A stretch of DNA of 64,000 nt, from positions 35,879,757-35,943,756 of the forward strand of contig NC_045453.1 in NCBI RefSeq assembly GCF_002776525.5, given 5' to 3'. The DNA comes from Piliocolobus tephrosceles. Taxonomy: Eukaryota > Chordata > Mammalia > Primates > Cercopithecidae. A model generated the notes under the pieces. That model saw nothing but the letters and a program-made list of their open reading frames with translations, did no database searches and was not told where the DNA came from. The translations under genes and the position numbers were made by a program. Below are positions 10,776 to 22,614 of the stretch, piece by piece (position 1 is the first letter of the stretch; the number at the start of each line of letters is the position of its first letter).

Positions 10776-11120
10776 TGGATAGATGGATGATGATGGATGA
10801 TGGATGGATGATGGGTCCATCATGGGACCCATCCTCCTCCATGGGATAGATGGAGGAATGCATGATGGATGAATGAATAAATAGATTAATGGATGAATTG
10901 AGTGGATAGATGAATTGATGGATGATAGATGGATAAATGAATGAATGATGGATGAATAGATTAATAGATGAATGAATGAGTGAGTGGATGGATAGATGAG
11001 TGAATGCATGGATGAATCATGGATGATGGATAAATGGATGACGGATGGATGGATGACAGATGAATGATGGATAGATGGATGAATGAATGAATGGGTGAAT
11101 GAATGAATGGATGGATGATA
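10776..11120. repeat. (TGGA)n / (TGAA)n tetranucleotide array
   Basis: About 345 bases of imperfect TGGA, TAGA and TGAA steps. The array is interrupted near 10810-10833 by a perfect inverted repeat, GATGGGTCC and GGACCCATC, with a six-base loop. Confidence 0.95.
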
Positions 11121-11831
11121 GGCTCTCCATGAGCTGCTCTGCTCTCCTCCAGGGCCTCCTGCTCACTGGCCCCTGTATCTCACATCCTACTTCCAGCTTC
11201 ATGGAGACAAAAGTGTCCTCCCTAACCCACGTTCTCACCCCCGTCCCTTCCTCTCTCAGACCCACCTGGAAGAGCTGCTTCTCTTGTAGAAGTCCCCCAT
11301 CCCGGGGAGATACCTGGTCTTTCCCCTCAGGAAGGCACCTAGTCCTTCCTTCTCCCTTCCCTCCTGGGAGACACCTGGCCCTTCACCTTCCCCTCACCCT
11401 TCACCTCACATCAAGGCAGCTCCCTCAGTATTTTCCGCAGACCTTGGTTCTCTCCCGTGACGTTCATTTCCTCCCGTTCCCACAGACATTCTTCCGTGTC
11501 CAGCCCAGACAGAAGGAGGTGCCCCCCTGCCGATGGATGATTGAGGCTGCCTGTGTGTACACGTATGACCGAGAAATGGACGGAGGTGTCCGTGTGCAGC
11601 AGGCATGTGGCACGACCTCGGAAGAGGGAACAGGATAGGATGTCCCCCAGGGTGCCCATGAGGACCCTCCCTGGGCAGCTGGACTCCGGGCCACCTTGGG
11701 CTGCAGTGTTCTTTGGGGGTGGGGCCAAAGACCCCTCCACATAGAGAAGGCAGCCAAAGGGAAGAGGGGGCGGTCAGAAAAGATTGTCTCAGCCGGGGAG
11801 CGACTCCACCCTCTCCTGAGGACGCCTGACC
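11121..11831. other. Single-copy, pyrimidine-rich sequence
   Basis: C/T-rich with repeated CACCTGGTC/CACCTAGTC-like phrases at 11308-11385. No gene was recognised. A 179-codon frame here has no domain signature. Confidence 0.4.
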
Positions 11832-11992
11832 TCAGACATCAGCTCCTGTTAGAGAACCCCCCACACACACCCCCACAAAGCCAAATCAGATGTCAGCTCC
11901 TGTTAGAGACCCCCGCACACTCCCTCCCCAAAGCCAAATCAGACGTCAGCTCCTGTTAGAGACCCCCGTGCACCCCCTCCCCAAAGCCAAAC
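11832..11992. repeat. Three-copy tandem repeat, 53-54-bp unit
   Basis: The phrase AGCTCCTGTTAGAGA recurs at 11841, 11895 and 11948, each followed by a C-rich spacer and AAAGCCAAA. Copies 2 and 3 are nearly identical. Confidence 0.9.
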
Positions 11993-12235
11993 TCTGAGAG
12001 TCTCTGGACGGACTGAGGGGTGGGACAAGGAAAGAAAGGAAGGAGGGAGGGAGGGAAGCAGCAAGGTGAGGTCGCCTGGCCTGGCTCCCCCAGTGAGGAA
12101 AGGGGCTGTGGCACAGAGACTCCATCTGCAGGGCCAGGGGCAGCCGAGAATGGCACCTCCAACGCCCACCACAGGGGCCCACCCGCCTGCCTCCTCCGGG
12201 ACCACCCGGCCTGGCTCCTCTCACAGACTCTTTGA

Positions 12236-12470
12236 AAGCATATTTGTTAAACGTAGCATATTGTGGATGATTAGATTTAAATTTCAATACACTTTGTTAA
12301 AAATAGATTGGCTCTCACCAAGAGGAGGGCCGCAGGAAGGGGCTTTCAACGGCTCGTCTTTGGAATATTAATAGCATGGAAATGTTATTAGAATAATTTT
12401 TCATCATGAATAATAAATTAATGGAATAATTCGGCGGCACCATGTGACATACCCTGGTAAGAGGAGCTTT
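12236..12470. promoter_or_regulatory. AT-rich island 4, strong candidate noncoding element
   Basis: Dense in TAAT/ATTA cores (GGATGATTAGATTTAAA, GGAATATTAATAGC, GTTATTAGAATAATT, AATAAATTAATGG) inside GC-rich single-copy DNA and not assignable to any repeat. It looks like a developmental enhancer or conserved noncoding element. Function is inferred from composition and motifs alone. Confidence 0.4.
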
Positions 12471-13642
12471 GTTTTAACAGAGTGGGGAAGGTGGGTTTGG
12501 GGTGTGGGGGAGGGCAGAGCTGGGGGAGGGTCCGCCCAGGGCAGGCAGGGTTGGGTGGAAGTGGGTGAGGTGCCTGAAGGGATGAAGGCTCCGGAGGCAT
12601 TTGGGGCGGAGGACAGGGACCTGGGACCAAATCCTGAAGCACTTTTAGCTTCATGTCTGAGCCAGGGGTCTGGCCCTGGCCAGCTCCTTCCCATAGAAAA
12701 GCAGGAAAGAGATCTTGACAGGCGTTCGGCCCCACACACCATCCTGCCGGGGGTGGCTGGGTGGAACTACACCATGCCCACAGCCCTGCAGCTTCCCCTC
12801 CTTTGTCTTTCTCCTTGGTAAATGCCAGGAACCTCGAAAGGACCCAGAGGGCCAGAGAAATTGAACACACGGGGATGGGGATTCAAGAGCAGTAGCTGTT
12901 TCTGGGGTCCCAGGGGCAGGGCCAGGGTCTCCTGGCCACTTCTGTGCTCGAGACCGCTGCTGCACCTGAGCCAACTGTGGAAACTGCCTGAGGGGGCCAC
13001 ACAGAGCTGGTGGGGACAAGCACACAGGGTGGGCACCCTTGTGGGCTCAGCTTGGTCCAGGGTGTCCACTCAGGGACGGGGAGGGAGATGGGGCACCAGG
13101 GAAGGAGGGTCTGTTCACAGGGTCAGCGCCCCCTCCTTCTCCCCACTCCCTCCTTTTGCCTCCCTTCCTACTCCTGCCTGCACGGTGAGAACAGAGAGAA
13201 CAGAGATGAGATGGCCCCTGCCCTGGAGCAGTCAGCTGTGGGAGGACCCTCCAAGGCCAGCCCAGCTTCTGACAGAGGGGCAGGGAGGCAGCCTGGGGCT
13301 GGGGCGCTAGGAGCAGCACCACAGGGAGCCTAGTCAGCCTCTTCCAGGGCGCTGAAGCCAGTGGGGGCCCCTGGGGAGGTTTGGGGGGAGTGCTGAGGGG
13401 GCCTGAGGGGTTCTGCTCCTCCCAGCCAGGGAGCCACCATGCCACTAGCGGGCTGTCCTGGAGACTCGGGGAGGAAGCACACAGGCTGCAGGGAAAGGTG
13501 GGCCGCAGGCGGGCAGGGCAGTCCCGCTGTACTGATGGGCGGGCCCTGGGTGAGTAGAAGGCAAAGCCGTCAGATATCCCCACCTCTGTCCCTACATGGG
13601 GCCAACCAGGTGTGTCAGGAGGATGTCTGACCATTTCTGAGA
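12471..13642. other. GC-rich single-copy sequence
   Basis: Overlapping frames on both strands, including 162 and 253 codons, lack domains. The 253-codon frame (minus strand, 13047-13808) begins inside a TG microsatellite, which argues against it being real. Confidence 0.45.
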
Positions 13643-13850
13643 GGCTCTCTCTCTCTCTCTGTACCCCCCCCTCCCCTCTCTCTTTCTCTGTTGCACACAT
13701 GTGCACATACTCCAGTGTGAATGTATGTGTATGAATGTGTGTGGTAGGTGACAGCTGTGTGTATGTGTCCGAGTGTGTGTGTGTGTATATGGGAGCGGGT
13801 GTGAACATGGGTTAGAATATGGGTGTGCCCATGTGTGACTTAGTGTGTGC
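13643..13850. repeat. Compound CT and TG microsatellite
   Basis: A CT tract (about 13646-13690, broken by CCCCCCC) passes into imperfect TG/CA-rich sequence with TGTGTATG variants. Confidence 0.9.
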
Positions 13851-14004
13851 ACCTGCCCAGTGATCTCCGTCTTGTGAGTCTGGGCTGCTGCTCCGCAGGC
13901 CTCAGGGGCCGAGGGCGCACCCCGTGAGCCTCACCTCTCTGCTGCCTCTGTGAGCTGCGTAATCAGCCGTTAAGACGCTGGCGACACTCGGCTGGGGCCC
14001 TGTT

Positions 14005-14250
14005 CTCCCCCTGTCTTTTCTACAGTCTTACCCTGCAACTGACAATTAATGTTCGAAAGAACATGAAATGGAGGAGAAATTACAGCAATTTATCAGCTGA
14101 AATTATAGGTGTAGACACATGTCAGCAGTGGAAATAGTTTCTATCAAAATTAAAGTATTTCGAGATTTTCCTCAAATTTCAAATTATGCGAATCCCATTT
14201 TCGGCGATGCTGCAGCACGGGGATTTTAATTGCAGGATCACCCAGAATAT
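14005..14250. promoter_or_regulatory. AT-rich island 5, putative conserved noncoding element
   Basis: Non-repeat AT-rich block with GACAATTAATG, GAAATTACAGCAATTTATC, CAAAATTAAAG and a terminal GATTTTAATTGCAGG. Enhancer-like by composition only. Confidence 0.35.
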
Positions 14251-14974
14251 GCCACGCCGTGGGGTTGTGCCTCAGGGTCTCTCCTCCTAGCTGCTCCCTC
14301 CGTTCCACACCACAGGAAGACCCTCGGTTTGCCAAGATCAGCAGCGCTGAGCAACCAGGCAAGACAGTCACTGAGGTCACTGAGTTCACGCATGTCAGGA
14401 GGCCGGGAGGCCCTCAGCAGAGCCCGGGGATTTGCCGCCTCAAGGATGGCTGAGAAGAAACGGAACAGGAGCCTGGGGCACCCTGGGGAGCCCCCGTCAC
14501 GCGGGCCGAGGGTGGCCGCCCTCAGAGCTCAGATGGGCCCCGGCTTTTTCTAGGAGACCCGGCTCCCCAGAGCGGGGCTTCCCACTCCCGTGCCCGGGAG
14601 CCCCTGGAGACAGCGTGAGGGTGCAGATGCTGGGCAGGTCTGGTCCTGCGTTTCTAACAAGCCCCCAGGCGATGCGGCTGCTGCCTCCATGGCACAGTGG
14701 GCACAAGGGCCATGGGCTGGGGCTGCCTGGGCTTTCAGGATGAGGGCTTTCCCCGCTGACCCGACACCGACCAGGCCGTCCTTGCTCCACGCCCCTCACG
14801 CTGCAGCCTGGGAACCTGAGCCGGGAGCTGCGGGCCGCTTTCTGGGAAGCGGGACTGACCTCCCCACCGTCGCCCCTGCAGTGAGATCCTGCCTGCCTGG
14901 AAGCATGGACCTGCGGTTGGGCTCTGGGAGGTAGAAGTGGCCCCACAGCTCGGGCCCCACGCAGTGGACACTGC
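14251..14974. other. GC-rich single-copy sequence
   Basis: No repeat or gene was recognised. The 233-codon minus-strand frame (14497-15198) runs on through the AT-rich island but shows no domain. Confidence 0.4.
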
Positions 14975-15060
14975 CACTTAATTTCAGTGTAATTCATGTC
15001 AAGTTGGGTACCCTGGCCCCCAGTGAAATGCCTAATGAATTCACTGTGATTAACGGTGCT
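14975..15060. promoter_or_regulatory. AT-rich island 6 with inverted repeat
   Basis: CAGTGTAATTCAT (14985-14997) pairs with ATGAATTCACTG (15035-15046) apart from one bulged base, around a loop of about 37 bases. Flanking TTAATT and GATTAAC cores suggest a small homeodomain-type element. Function is inferred. Confidence 0.35.
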
Positions 15061-15263
15061 CCACGCCGTAGACAGTGGCCGATCAGAGCTGCCTCTCCTG
15101 GTAGAGGCTGAGCTGCCTGCGGGTGGGCAGAGCAGAACTGGCTGGGGAGGCGTCTTGGCTATGAACCAGCCCCAGCCTCTCTCAGGGCCCCAACCCATAG
15201 GTCGTGTAATTAAGCTGCATTCTGCAGCCAGGGCAAGGTGTGGAGGAGCCTGTATCTAGCACT

Positions 15264-15319
15264 GGGGAGGAGGGAGTGGGGAGGAGGGAGTGGGGAGGAG
15301 GGAGTGGGGAGGAGGGAGG
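15264..15319. repeat. 15-bp G-rich minisatellite
   Basis: Nearly four copies of GGGGAGGAGGGAGTG. Runs of three or more G residues recur, so G-quadruplex formation on the plus strand is plausible. Confidence 0.9.
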
Positions 15320-16084
15320 CTCGCTGCACAGGGGCCTTTGTGGATGAGGCTGGGATGCCCCCCTCCCCTCCGTTCCCTCCAGAGTCTCAGCTCTGAACAT
15401 CTCCCTGCACCTCTGAGGAGCCTGGAAAGCCCCTAAAACAGGATTTTCTGCCTCAAGACAGAAATTGGGCATTCCAGGGAGAGAAGAGCTGCCCAGTCAC
15501 GTGCCCTGCCCACCAGGTCCAAGACCCTTGGTCTGTAGAAGACACTGAGGGCGTGGATGGTGGACCTGGCCACCCAGCTGTAGCTTTTTGGGTTCCTGTG
15601 GTCCCATTTCTGGGGTCAATCTCCTCACACCTGTCCGCTCTCAGGAAGACCCCCCCGGGCGCCTCACACTCCTGGGGGCAGCAGGAATTGGCTTCAGTGC
15701 GGGACGAGGGTCCCCACTGGGTGTTTGGAATCCCTGATCTGGGACAGGCACTGGCAGCAGGGTCCCAGCCTGGCCTGGACTCTGGTGTATCCTGTTTGAA
15801 GAAACCCCACCCTGTGAAAGTTCAAATTTAGCATCCAATGACCCATTTAAGAGGTTTGCTGAGCCACGTTGCAGGAGGGTCAGGGTGCAAACGGAGGTGG
15901 CAACAAACAGAGTGAGCCTTGAGCACCCAGGTTGTCCCCGGGGCCTCCAGTCCGACCTGGGGGAGCTCCTGCCGGCCTGTGGGGCAGCCCCCTGGGATCA
16001 GGGACAGGGCTGAGCTGGGGAGTGTGCAGGATTGATTAATGATGTCTGCCACGGTCGGGCCAGCTGCTGTGTTTCTGGGGCCCA
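15320..16084. other. Single-copy sequence
   Basis: No recognised repeat or coding sequence. Confidence 0.4.
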
Positions 16085-16320
16085 CAAGCTAAAAATGGTT
16101 GGAAAAAAAAAATCAAAAGATTAATATTTGTAACATATGAGAATGCTATGAAAGTCAACTTTGCTATCCATAAATAAAGTTTTATTGACACAGCTGTGCT
16201 CACTCTTCCTCACATTGTCCGTGGCTGCTCGTGTGTCCAGGCATATACCAGGAGGCTGCAGACGGAGCTGGATTCTTTCTGGCCCTTTGCTGGAGGCATT
16301 GCTGACCCCTGCTCTGAGGC
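16085..16320. mobile_element. Old hAT-type DNA transposon remnant
   Basis: The core AATAAAGTTTTATTGACACA followed by GCTGTGCTCA, and the later TTCTGGCCCTTTGC and TTGCTGACCCCTG, match a common mammalian non-autonomous hAT element. I do not name the subfamily. It is non-coding. Confidence 0.55.
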
Positions 16321-18345
16321 TCCCCACGGCTCTCAGGATCCAGACCCCAGGCTTCCTGGGACAATGGGGGCCAATGGCTCCCTGGGCTACCCTCCTCCCC
16401 AGCTCTCCTCCCAGCCCTGCCCATCTAGGAGCCCCCACCACATGCCACTCGCTGCCCACGCAATCTGACCTGTGAAGGGCAGACAGAGGAGCAACCCTGC
16501 CTGAAAAAGAGGACTCTGACTTTGCTGCTCCGCTGCCCTGCCTGGCCCTGCTGTGGTGTCACCAGGAAAGGCCATGGCAGAGGGACATGCCCACAAGCTG
16601 CCCCAGGAGAAAGCGGCTGGGGCAGGGAGGGCAGCACTGCCCTCAGGAAGCCCCGCGGTCGTGCACCCACCTCCCCTGGGTTCCAGGAGTGTGGACAGAC
16701 CCTGCTGGGAGCAGATGGTACTTCTGCAGCTGAGGCCCCCTGGACGCTGGGCCATGCCTGGGACCTGAGCCTGGGGCCACACACTCCTCCCGGCCAATGT
16801 CAGCAGGCTTCTTCCAACAGTCTTGGCCCCGGGCTTGGGCCCGCTTCCCACCCGCTCTCCGTGTGGACGGATCATTGCCGCTGCGTTCTGTTCCTCCCTC
16901 CCAGGACTCAGAAGAGGGGCCTGGTGTGAACAGGAGGCCACTGCTGACCCCTGGCCTATGCCCACACAGAGGCCACTCCCCAGTCTGGTCTCTCTGGGCC
17001 GGCCCCTGGAGTGTGCAAAATTGAAAAATAGAAATTCCTGGGAGGTGCTGAGTCTCCTGCAGCGCTCAGAGGTTCGCCAGGCCTGTGCCTGTCTCGGCCT
17101 GGCCCACGGCTCTCAATGTGGTGGCTGCCATCCCGCCAGCCTTGGCCGCCCAGCAACTGTGGGCCATGTGCCTCTGATGTTGCATGGGAGCTCAGGCCCC
17201 ACATCTGTGGACTGAGGCTTCTCAGCCTGGTGGCCGCTAGACCCAAATAAAGTGCGGACCCGGCTCGGCCAGGTCAGACCCCATTGAACACTTGGGGATT
17301 CCTGCCAATCACAGACCCTGTGTCTTCCCCGGTGCCTCAGCGCCCACAGGGTCAGCCTGTTCCACCCCCTGACACCCAACTCGGCACTGGGCCAGCCTGG
17401 CAACCCCCTCCCCGACAACGTAACCCCGGATCCGACCCACCCCCCACCCTCCCGCAGAACGCCACTGCGCTCCCGCCCCAAGTCAGTGTTACAGGAGGAG
17501 CACAGCAGAAGGTGCGGGAAGCCGAGTCTGGCCAACACCCTCCGGAAACTCATTCCTGCAACCCCCTGGGAGGCCTGGACTGGGACCTGGGCACAGGGGG
17601 GACCTCTGTGCTCTGGGGCATGGGGGTGGGTACAGTCAGCCAGGGACATGGCAGGAAACACGCATAGCCTCTCTCCGAATCTGCAGGAGGCACCCGCCAT
17701 GCAGCTTGGCCCTCCCTGGGCTTCAGGGCTTGGTGACCACAAGGTTGGACTGAGGGTGGGGGCAGTTGGCCCAGTAGGGGCGGTGCAGGTGACCCAGCAC
17801 GGGGGCTGTGGGAGGTTGAAGGCTTGCTGGAGCCAGCTTTCCGGGGCCCCTGGAGGAGGGAAGACCGCAGGAAGACCGGGTCCCAGAGGGCCCTGGCCCG
17901 GTGGGCTCTCCGTCTTTCTTCCTAAGGAGCGACCGCACCTCTCATTCAGCCCGAGCTTTTCTTAGAGGCCAAGGAGGCTGAACAAGAAGCATGTTTTACG
18001 AATCAGAAGTGTAATTTACGCATTGCTTTTGCTCTCCCGATGGGAGGGGATGATGGTCTGCGCTTGCTGGCAGTTTTGGAGGCATGCCCAGAAGTTTGTG
18101 TGTCTGTGGATGCTGGGTCAGGCGCGGGTGGCACCATGTGGGGAGGGGCCTTGGTGCTGGTGTCGAGGGAATGAGCTACTTACAGGCCTCTGGACAGTGG
18201 CCCCAGGGCACCCAGCCCCTTCTTATCCTAATCGAGATCCCCAGAGGACATCCTGTGTCCCCTGAGCTCTCCAGGGCTGAGGCTATCTCTGCCCCATGTC
18301 TCAAGCCTCAAGAGGCTCCTCTCTTTCTTACCCAAAGAACCTGTG
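16321..18345. other. GC-rich single-copy sequence
   Basis: About 2 kb with long overlapping frames (192 and 209 codons on the minus strand, 159 on the plus) and no recognisable domain or repeat. These frames carry the proline/glycine-rich composition typical of accidental ORFs in GC-rich DNA. Confidence 0.4.
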
Positions 18346-18429
18346 GTTGGCAGTCCCCAGACGTGTCCACGCCCCAATCCCAAGACCCCATGACTCTGTC
18401 CCCACGTGGCACAGGGACCCTGCAGGTGG

Positions 18430-18800
18430 GACTGAGTTAAGGATCTTGAGCCAGGAGGTCATCCCTGTGTAATTATATTCTATGCCATAATCTCTTTACA
18501 TGTAAAATAAACCTAATTGTATGTAATCTGTATTTATATATTTTTATTTATGTTCCATCCTCCTTATAGAGGGAGGCAGGGGGTGAGGCCGTGGGAGCAG
18601 AGGTCAGCGAGCTGCAGTGTGAGGATGGAGGAGGGGCCACAAGCCAAGGGAAGTGGGTGGCTCCAGAGGATGAGGAGGCAGGAAGCAGGAAGCTGGCTCT
18701 GGAAGGAGCAGACAGCAAGATGTTAGCTCAGTGAGACCCGCTCTGACCTCCAGGACGGGAAGACGACACATCGTACTGTTTTAAGGGCTCATTTTGTGGT
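18430..18800 (+). mobile_element. MLT1-type MaLR LTR remnant, interrupted
   Basis: GGATCTTGAGCCAGGAGGTC, then TCCTTATAGAGGGAGGCAGG, GGGCCACAAGCCAAGG and finally CTGTTTTAAGGGCTC follow MLT1 LTR order. An AT-rich segment of about 90 bases (18473-18560) is absent from the expected sequence and may be an insertion. Confidence 0.5.
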
Positions 18801-19980
18801 TTGTGGAGGCAGCCACTGGTTCTGATGCCAATCGAGCCCGATTCCTCCGGTGAGTCCGAGAGCACAGAACGGACTCCCACTCTGGCCAAGGACACGGTGA
18901 GGGAACTGTGGTGACCCCGGCCCTGTTCTTGGGGCTCCCACTCCAGGAGGATGGCTCTAGAGCAGGGAGGGGCCAAAGAAGGCAAAACAGACAATGGGTA
19001 GCCCCGGCTGGGAGGGGCCGCATGTGTGGCAGCCACCTCTGAAGGGGGGGATACCCGAGCTAGGACCTGTGCAGGCATCTGGGAGCCGAGAACTCCAGGA
19101 ACCATGTCAGATGAGGCCATCCAGCCGGAGCGACCTCAGACCCAGAAGGCAGTGGTGAGGCTGGACTGGGGACAGCTGGGGAGATGGAGACACAGGGGCC
19201 AGGGGTGATGAGGACAGGATGCTATGTGAGACATCCCTGGTGATGCCTGGCAAGGTTTCCAGCAGGGGATGGGCAGGGTTTGCTTTGTGCTTTCAGAGAA
19301 GCTCTCCGGTGCCTGGAAGGGCAGGGGTGGCCCAGCTTCAGTGCCAGGTGCCGGGATCAGACAATGTGGCTCCCTCCACTCCAGGTGGGGAAGGGTTACC
19401 CCACGGACCCTCCTCGATTCTCTGGCCCAGAAGGGTCATGTCAGGAGGGTGGGCATGGGAACTGCATCTCCCTGGAGCCCCTACTTCCCTGTTTCTCAGA
19501 CTGAGCCTCTCCAGGGGAGCAGAGCAGCGGTGGCTCATTAATTGTGATCAACTGTGGACCGTGAGGAAGTGTTTTACTCTACAGAGGGTGGGGGCAGAGA
19601 GGTGAGGAGGGAGGGAGGCTTCTGGTGAGAACCCCATTTCCCAGATGACCCCCAATGGCACCCCTGACCCTGGGACATGGAGACCACTGCCCACGAAGGG
19701 AGCCTCCCTGCAGCTGGAGGGGCTGCTCCCTGCTCCGGTCCCCTCAGGCTGGACTGAGGCTCAGCTTCAAAAGGGCCCTTGAGCAGGAGCCACATGCCAG
19801 GGAGAGTCACCTCGCCCCCAACGGTGGGACCCAGAGGGCAAGAAATAGACACGTCTCTTCCCTGGGTTGCAGGGACCTCTAGCCAAGCAACTCCACTCAT
19901 TTCTGCATAATTCCTTATTCATAATGTGTGAGTGAGGTGGCAAGGGCCATAAAATTAGCTAATAATACAAAATCTTGTAG
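18801..19980. other. GC-rich single-copy sequence
   Basis: No gene or repeat was recognised. The last 80 bases become AT-rich at the approach to the L1. Confidence 0.4.
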
Positions 19981-20270
19981 TCTTGTTTTGCAGTTCTTTC
20001 CCTGGGCTTCTTACATTAAGATCTTTGACAAATTTTGAGTTAATTTTTGTATATTCTGTGGGATAGATAATCTAACCTTTTTTTTTTTTTTTTTTTTGCT
20101 GGTGAATATGTAGTTGTCTCAGCACCATTTGTTGAGGAGATTATTCTTTCTCTGTTGAATTGTCTTGGCACATTTGTTGAAAATCCGTTGGCCATAGATA
20201 TATAGGCTTATCTATGAAATAGATTCTGTGCTGTTCGTCTATATGTCTATCTTGATGACCATATCATACT

Positions 20271-20564
20271 TTTTTTTTTTTTTTGAGACGGAGTCTTGCT
20301 CTGTCTCCCAGGCTGGAGTGCAGTGGCGCGATCTCGGCTCACTGCAAGCTCCACCTCCCGGGTTCACGCTATTCTCCTGCCCCAGCCTCCCGAGTAGCTG
20401 GGACTACAGGTGCCGCCACCACACCCAGCTAGTTTTTCGTACTTTTTAGTAGAGATGGGGTTTCTCCATATTAGCCAGGATGGTCTCGATCTCCTGACCT
20501 CATGATCCGCCCACCTCGGCCTCCCAAAGTGCTGGGATTACAGGCGTGAGCCACCACTCCCGGC
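20271..20564 (-). mobile_element. AluY-like element inside the L1
   Basis: Antisense Alu with Y-type diagnostic phrases (CTGCAAGCTCC, GGTCTCGATCTCCTGACC). The TSD CATATCATACT is present on both sides. It is younger than its L1 host. Confidence 0.95.
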
Positions 20565-21263
20565 CCATATCATACTATTTTGACTACTGTGGTTTTGTGC
20601 TAAGTTTTGAAATTAGGAAATATCAGTCCTCCATTTCTTTTCTTCTCTTTCAAGATTGTTTTGGCTACTTGAATCTCCTTGAAATTTCATATAAATTTGA
20701 GGATTGGGTTTTCATTTTCTGCAAAAGGTCCTTGGAATTTTGGTAGAGGTTGCATTGGATCTGTAGATCATTATGGATGATATTGCCATCTTAATATTAA
20801 GGCTCCCAATCCATGAACATGAGATGTCTTTCCTCTCCATTCCTAGGTATTTTATTCTTTGGATGAGATTGTAAATGAAATTGCTTCCTACTTTCTTTTC
20901 AGATTGTTCATGGAAGGTACATAGAAACATAACTGATTTGTGTGTGCTGATCTTGCACTCTACAAATTTGTTGAACTCATTTGCTTACTCTAAAGGGTTT
21001 TTTTGTAAATTTTTTGGAGATGTCTGTATTTAGGATAATGCCATCTGCAAATAGAGATGTTTTTTCTTCTTTCTTCCCCAATTTAAATGCCTTTTATTTC
21101 TTTTCCTTGCCTCATTTTACTGGCTAGAACTTCCAGTATGACATTGAATATTAGTGGTGAAAGTGGGCATCCTTGCCTTGTTCCTGGTCTTAGAGGAAAG
21201 CTTTCAGTCTTTCACCACTGGTATAACATTAGATGTGGGTTTTCCATAAATGTCCTTTATCAT

Positions 21264-21666
21264 TGTATTAGGCCATTCTTGCATTGCCATAAAGAAATAC
21301 CTGAGACTAGGTAATTTATAAAGAAAAGAGTTTAATTGGTTCATGGTTTTGCAGGCTGTACATGAAGTGTGGTGCTGGCATCTGCTCAGCTTCTGGGGAG
21401 GCCTCAGGAAGCTTCTAATCATGGCAGAAGATGAAGGAGGAGTAGGCAGGTCACATGATAAGAGCAGGAGCAAGAGCGGCTGGGGAGGTGCCGCACTTTT
21501 AAACAACTAGGTCTCACAAGAACTCACTCACCATCTCGAGGACAGCACCAAGGCATGAGAGATCCACCCTCATGACTCAAACACCTCTTACCAGGCCCCA
21601 CCTCCAACACTGGGGATCGCAGTTCAACAGGAGATTTGGCCAGGGACATATATTCAAACCAGATCA
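21264..21666 (-). mobile_element. MaLR solo LTR (MSTA/MSTB-like) with 5-bp TSD
   Basis: Starts TGTATTAGGCCATTCTTGCA and ends near AGATCA. Internal phrases CCTGAGACTAGGTAATTTAT and CACCTCCAACACTGGGGAT are typical of MST LTRs read antisense. The 5-bp duplication ATCAT (21259-21263 and 21667-21671) proves insertion into the L1. It is a non-coding solo LTR. Confidence 0.85.
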
Positions 21667-21899
21667 ATCATATTGAGGAGATGCCCTTGCATTCCTACTT
21701 TTCCAAGTGTTTTGTCATGTAAGGGTGTTGGAGTTTTCAAATGCTTTTTCTGCCTCAGTTGAGATGACCATATGGATTTCTCAACTTTGTTTTATTAATG
21801 TGGCCTATTTTGCTGGTTGAGTTTCATACGTGGAACCATCCTTGCATTCCTGGGATAAATGAAACTTGGTCATGGTGTTTAACCTTTCTTATATGCTCC

Positions 21900-22614
21900 T
21901 GGGAGGCTGTGGAGGCTCAGTTCCCCACTAGGCCCTGTTGACCCCATCTCATAAGGGATTGGAGCACAATCGGTTTCCACCAGGCAGGGGATAAATGATC
22001 CACTCTCTGTTCAGCCTGTCAACACCACTGAGTGAGGACATCAGAGAACTGCCACCTGCCTTTGCAGGGTAGGGGTGAGGGGAGGTGGCCCCTCTGAATC
22101 CACATTAGTGTCTGGCTAGAGTAGGGCTGACAATGCCAAAAAGGGGCTCTGTTGTTCGACCACCCCATCTTCATGCTTTGGCTGGGAGGAAAGCTCCAGG
22201 CTTTTCCTGGAGCTTTTTACTCTGTCGGTGATGACTGCAGGTTGAAGGCCACTGCAGTGTCCTGTCTATGATGTGTGGGAGGCAATGAGAAAATCCAGAG
22301 CACTCAGAGCCACGTCATCCTGAGTCTGAAGGCTCCCAGGCAGTGGCCTTCTAGGCTCCTTGGTTGTGTTATGTGCAGGACTTTTGGGTTTTAGTGGGAA
22401 GATCCAGGAGGATTGGGCAACTCTAGTTCGGTGGAACCAGAAGTCTCCAATTCAGCCCCTTTTGAGTGTCCTTTGGGGTTTTGATGGGAACGTGACGACT
22501 TCAGAGGCAAATCAGGGGAATGCTGGCACCTGCGTGCTATATGTCTTACTACATCCACGGCACACATTTCCACGTGTGCAGGCCATCATCCTCAGTGGCC
22601 TTCACAAAGATCAC
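21900..22614. other. Unclassified segment between two L1 fragments
   Basis: About 700 bases that do not read as L1, Alu or an LTR I know. Flanking L1 sequences belong to overlapping ORF2 positions, so they are two copies rather than one interrupted copy. It contains a short inverted repeat AAAGCTCCAGG/CCTGGAGCTTTT near 22190-22220. Confidence 0.5.

Larger units (their letters stand above)
19985..21900 (-). mobile_element. Antisense L1 ORF2 fragment, split by Alu and MaLR LTR
   Basis: Phrases such as CAGCACCATTTGTTGAGGAG, CTTGGCACATTTGTTGAAAA, TCCATGAACATGAGATGTCT and AAGTGGGCATCCTTGCC run in the order of the reverse complement of L1 ORF2. Stops and frameshifts break the reverse transcriptase frame, so it is inactive. 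The L1 parts are 19985-20269, 20565-21263 and 21667-21900. Confidence 0.85.

Noticed and set aside
13047..13808. 253-codon minus-strand frame
   Set aside because: Its start and first 70 codons lie in CT/TG microsatellite sequence, and the remainder has no domain.
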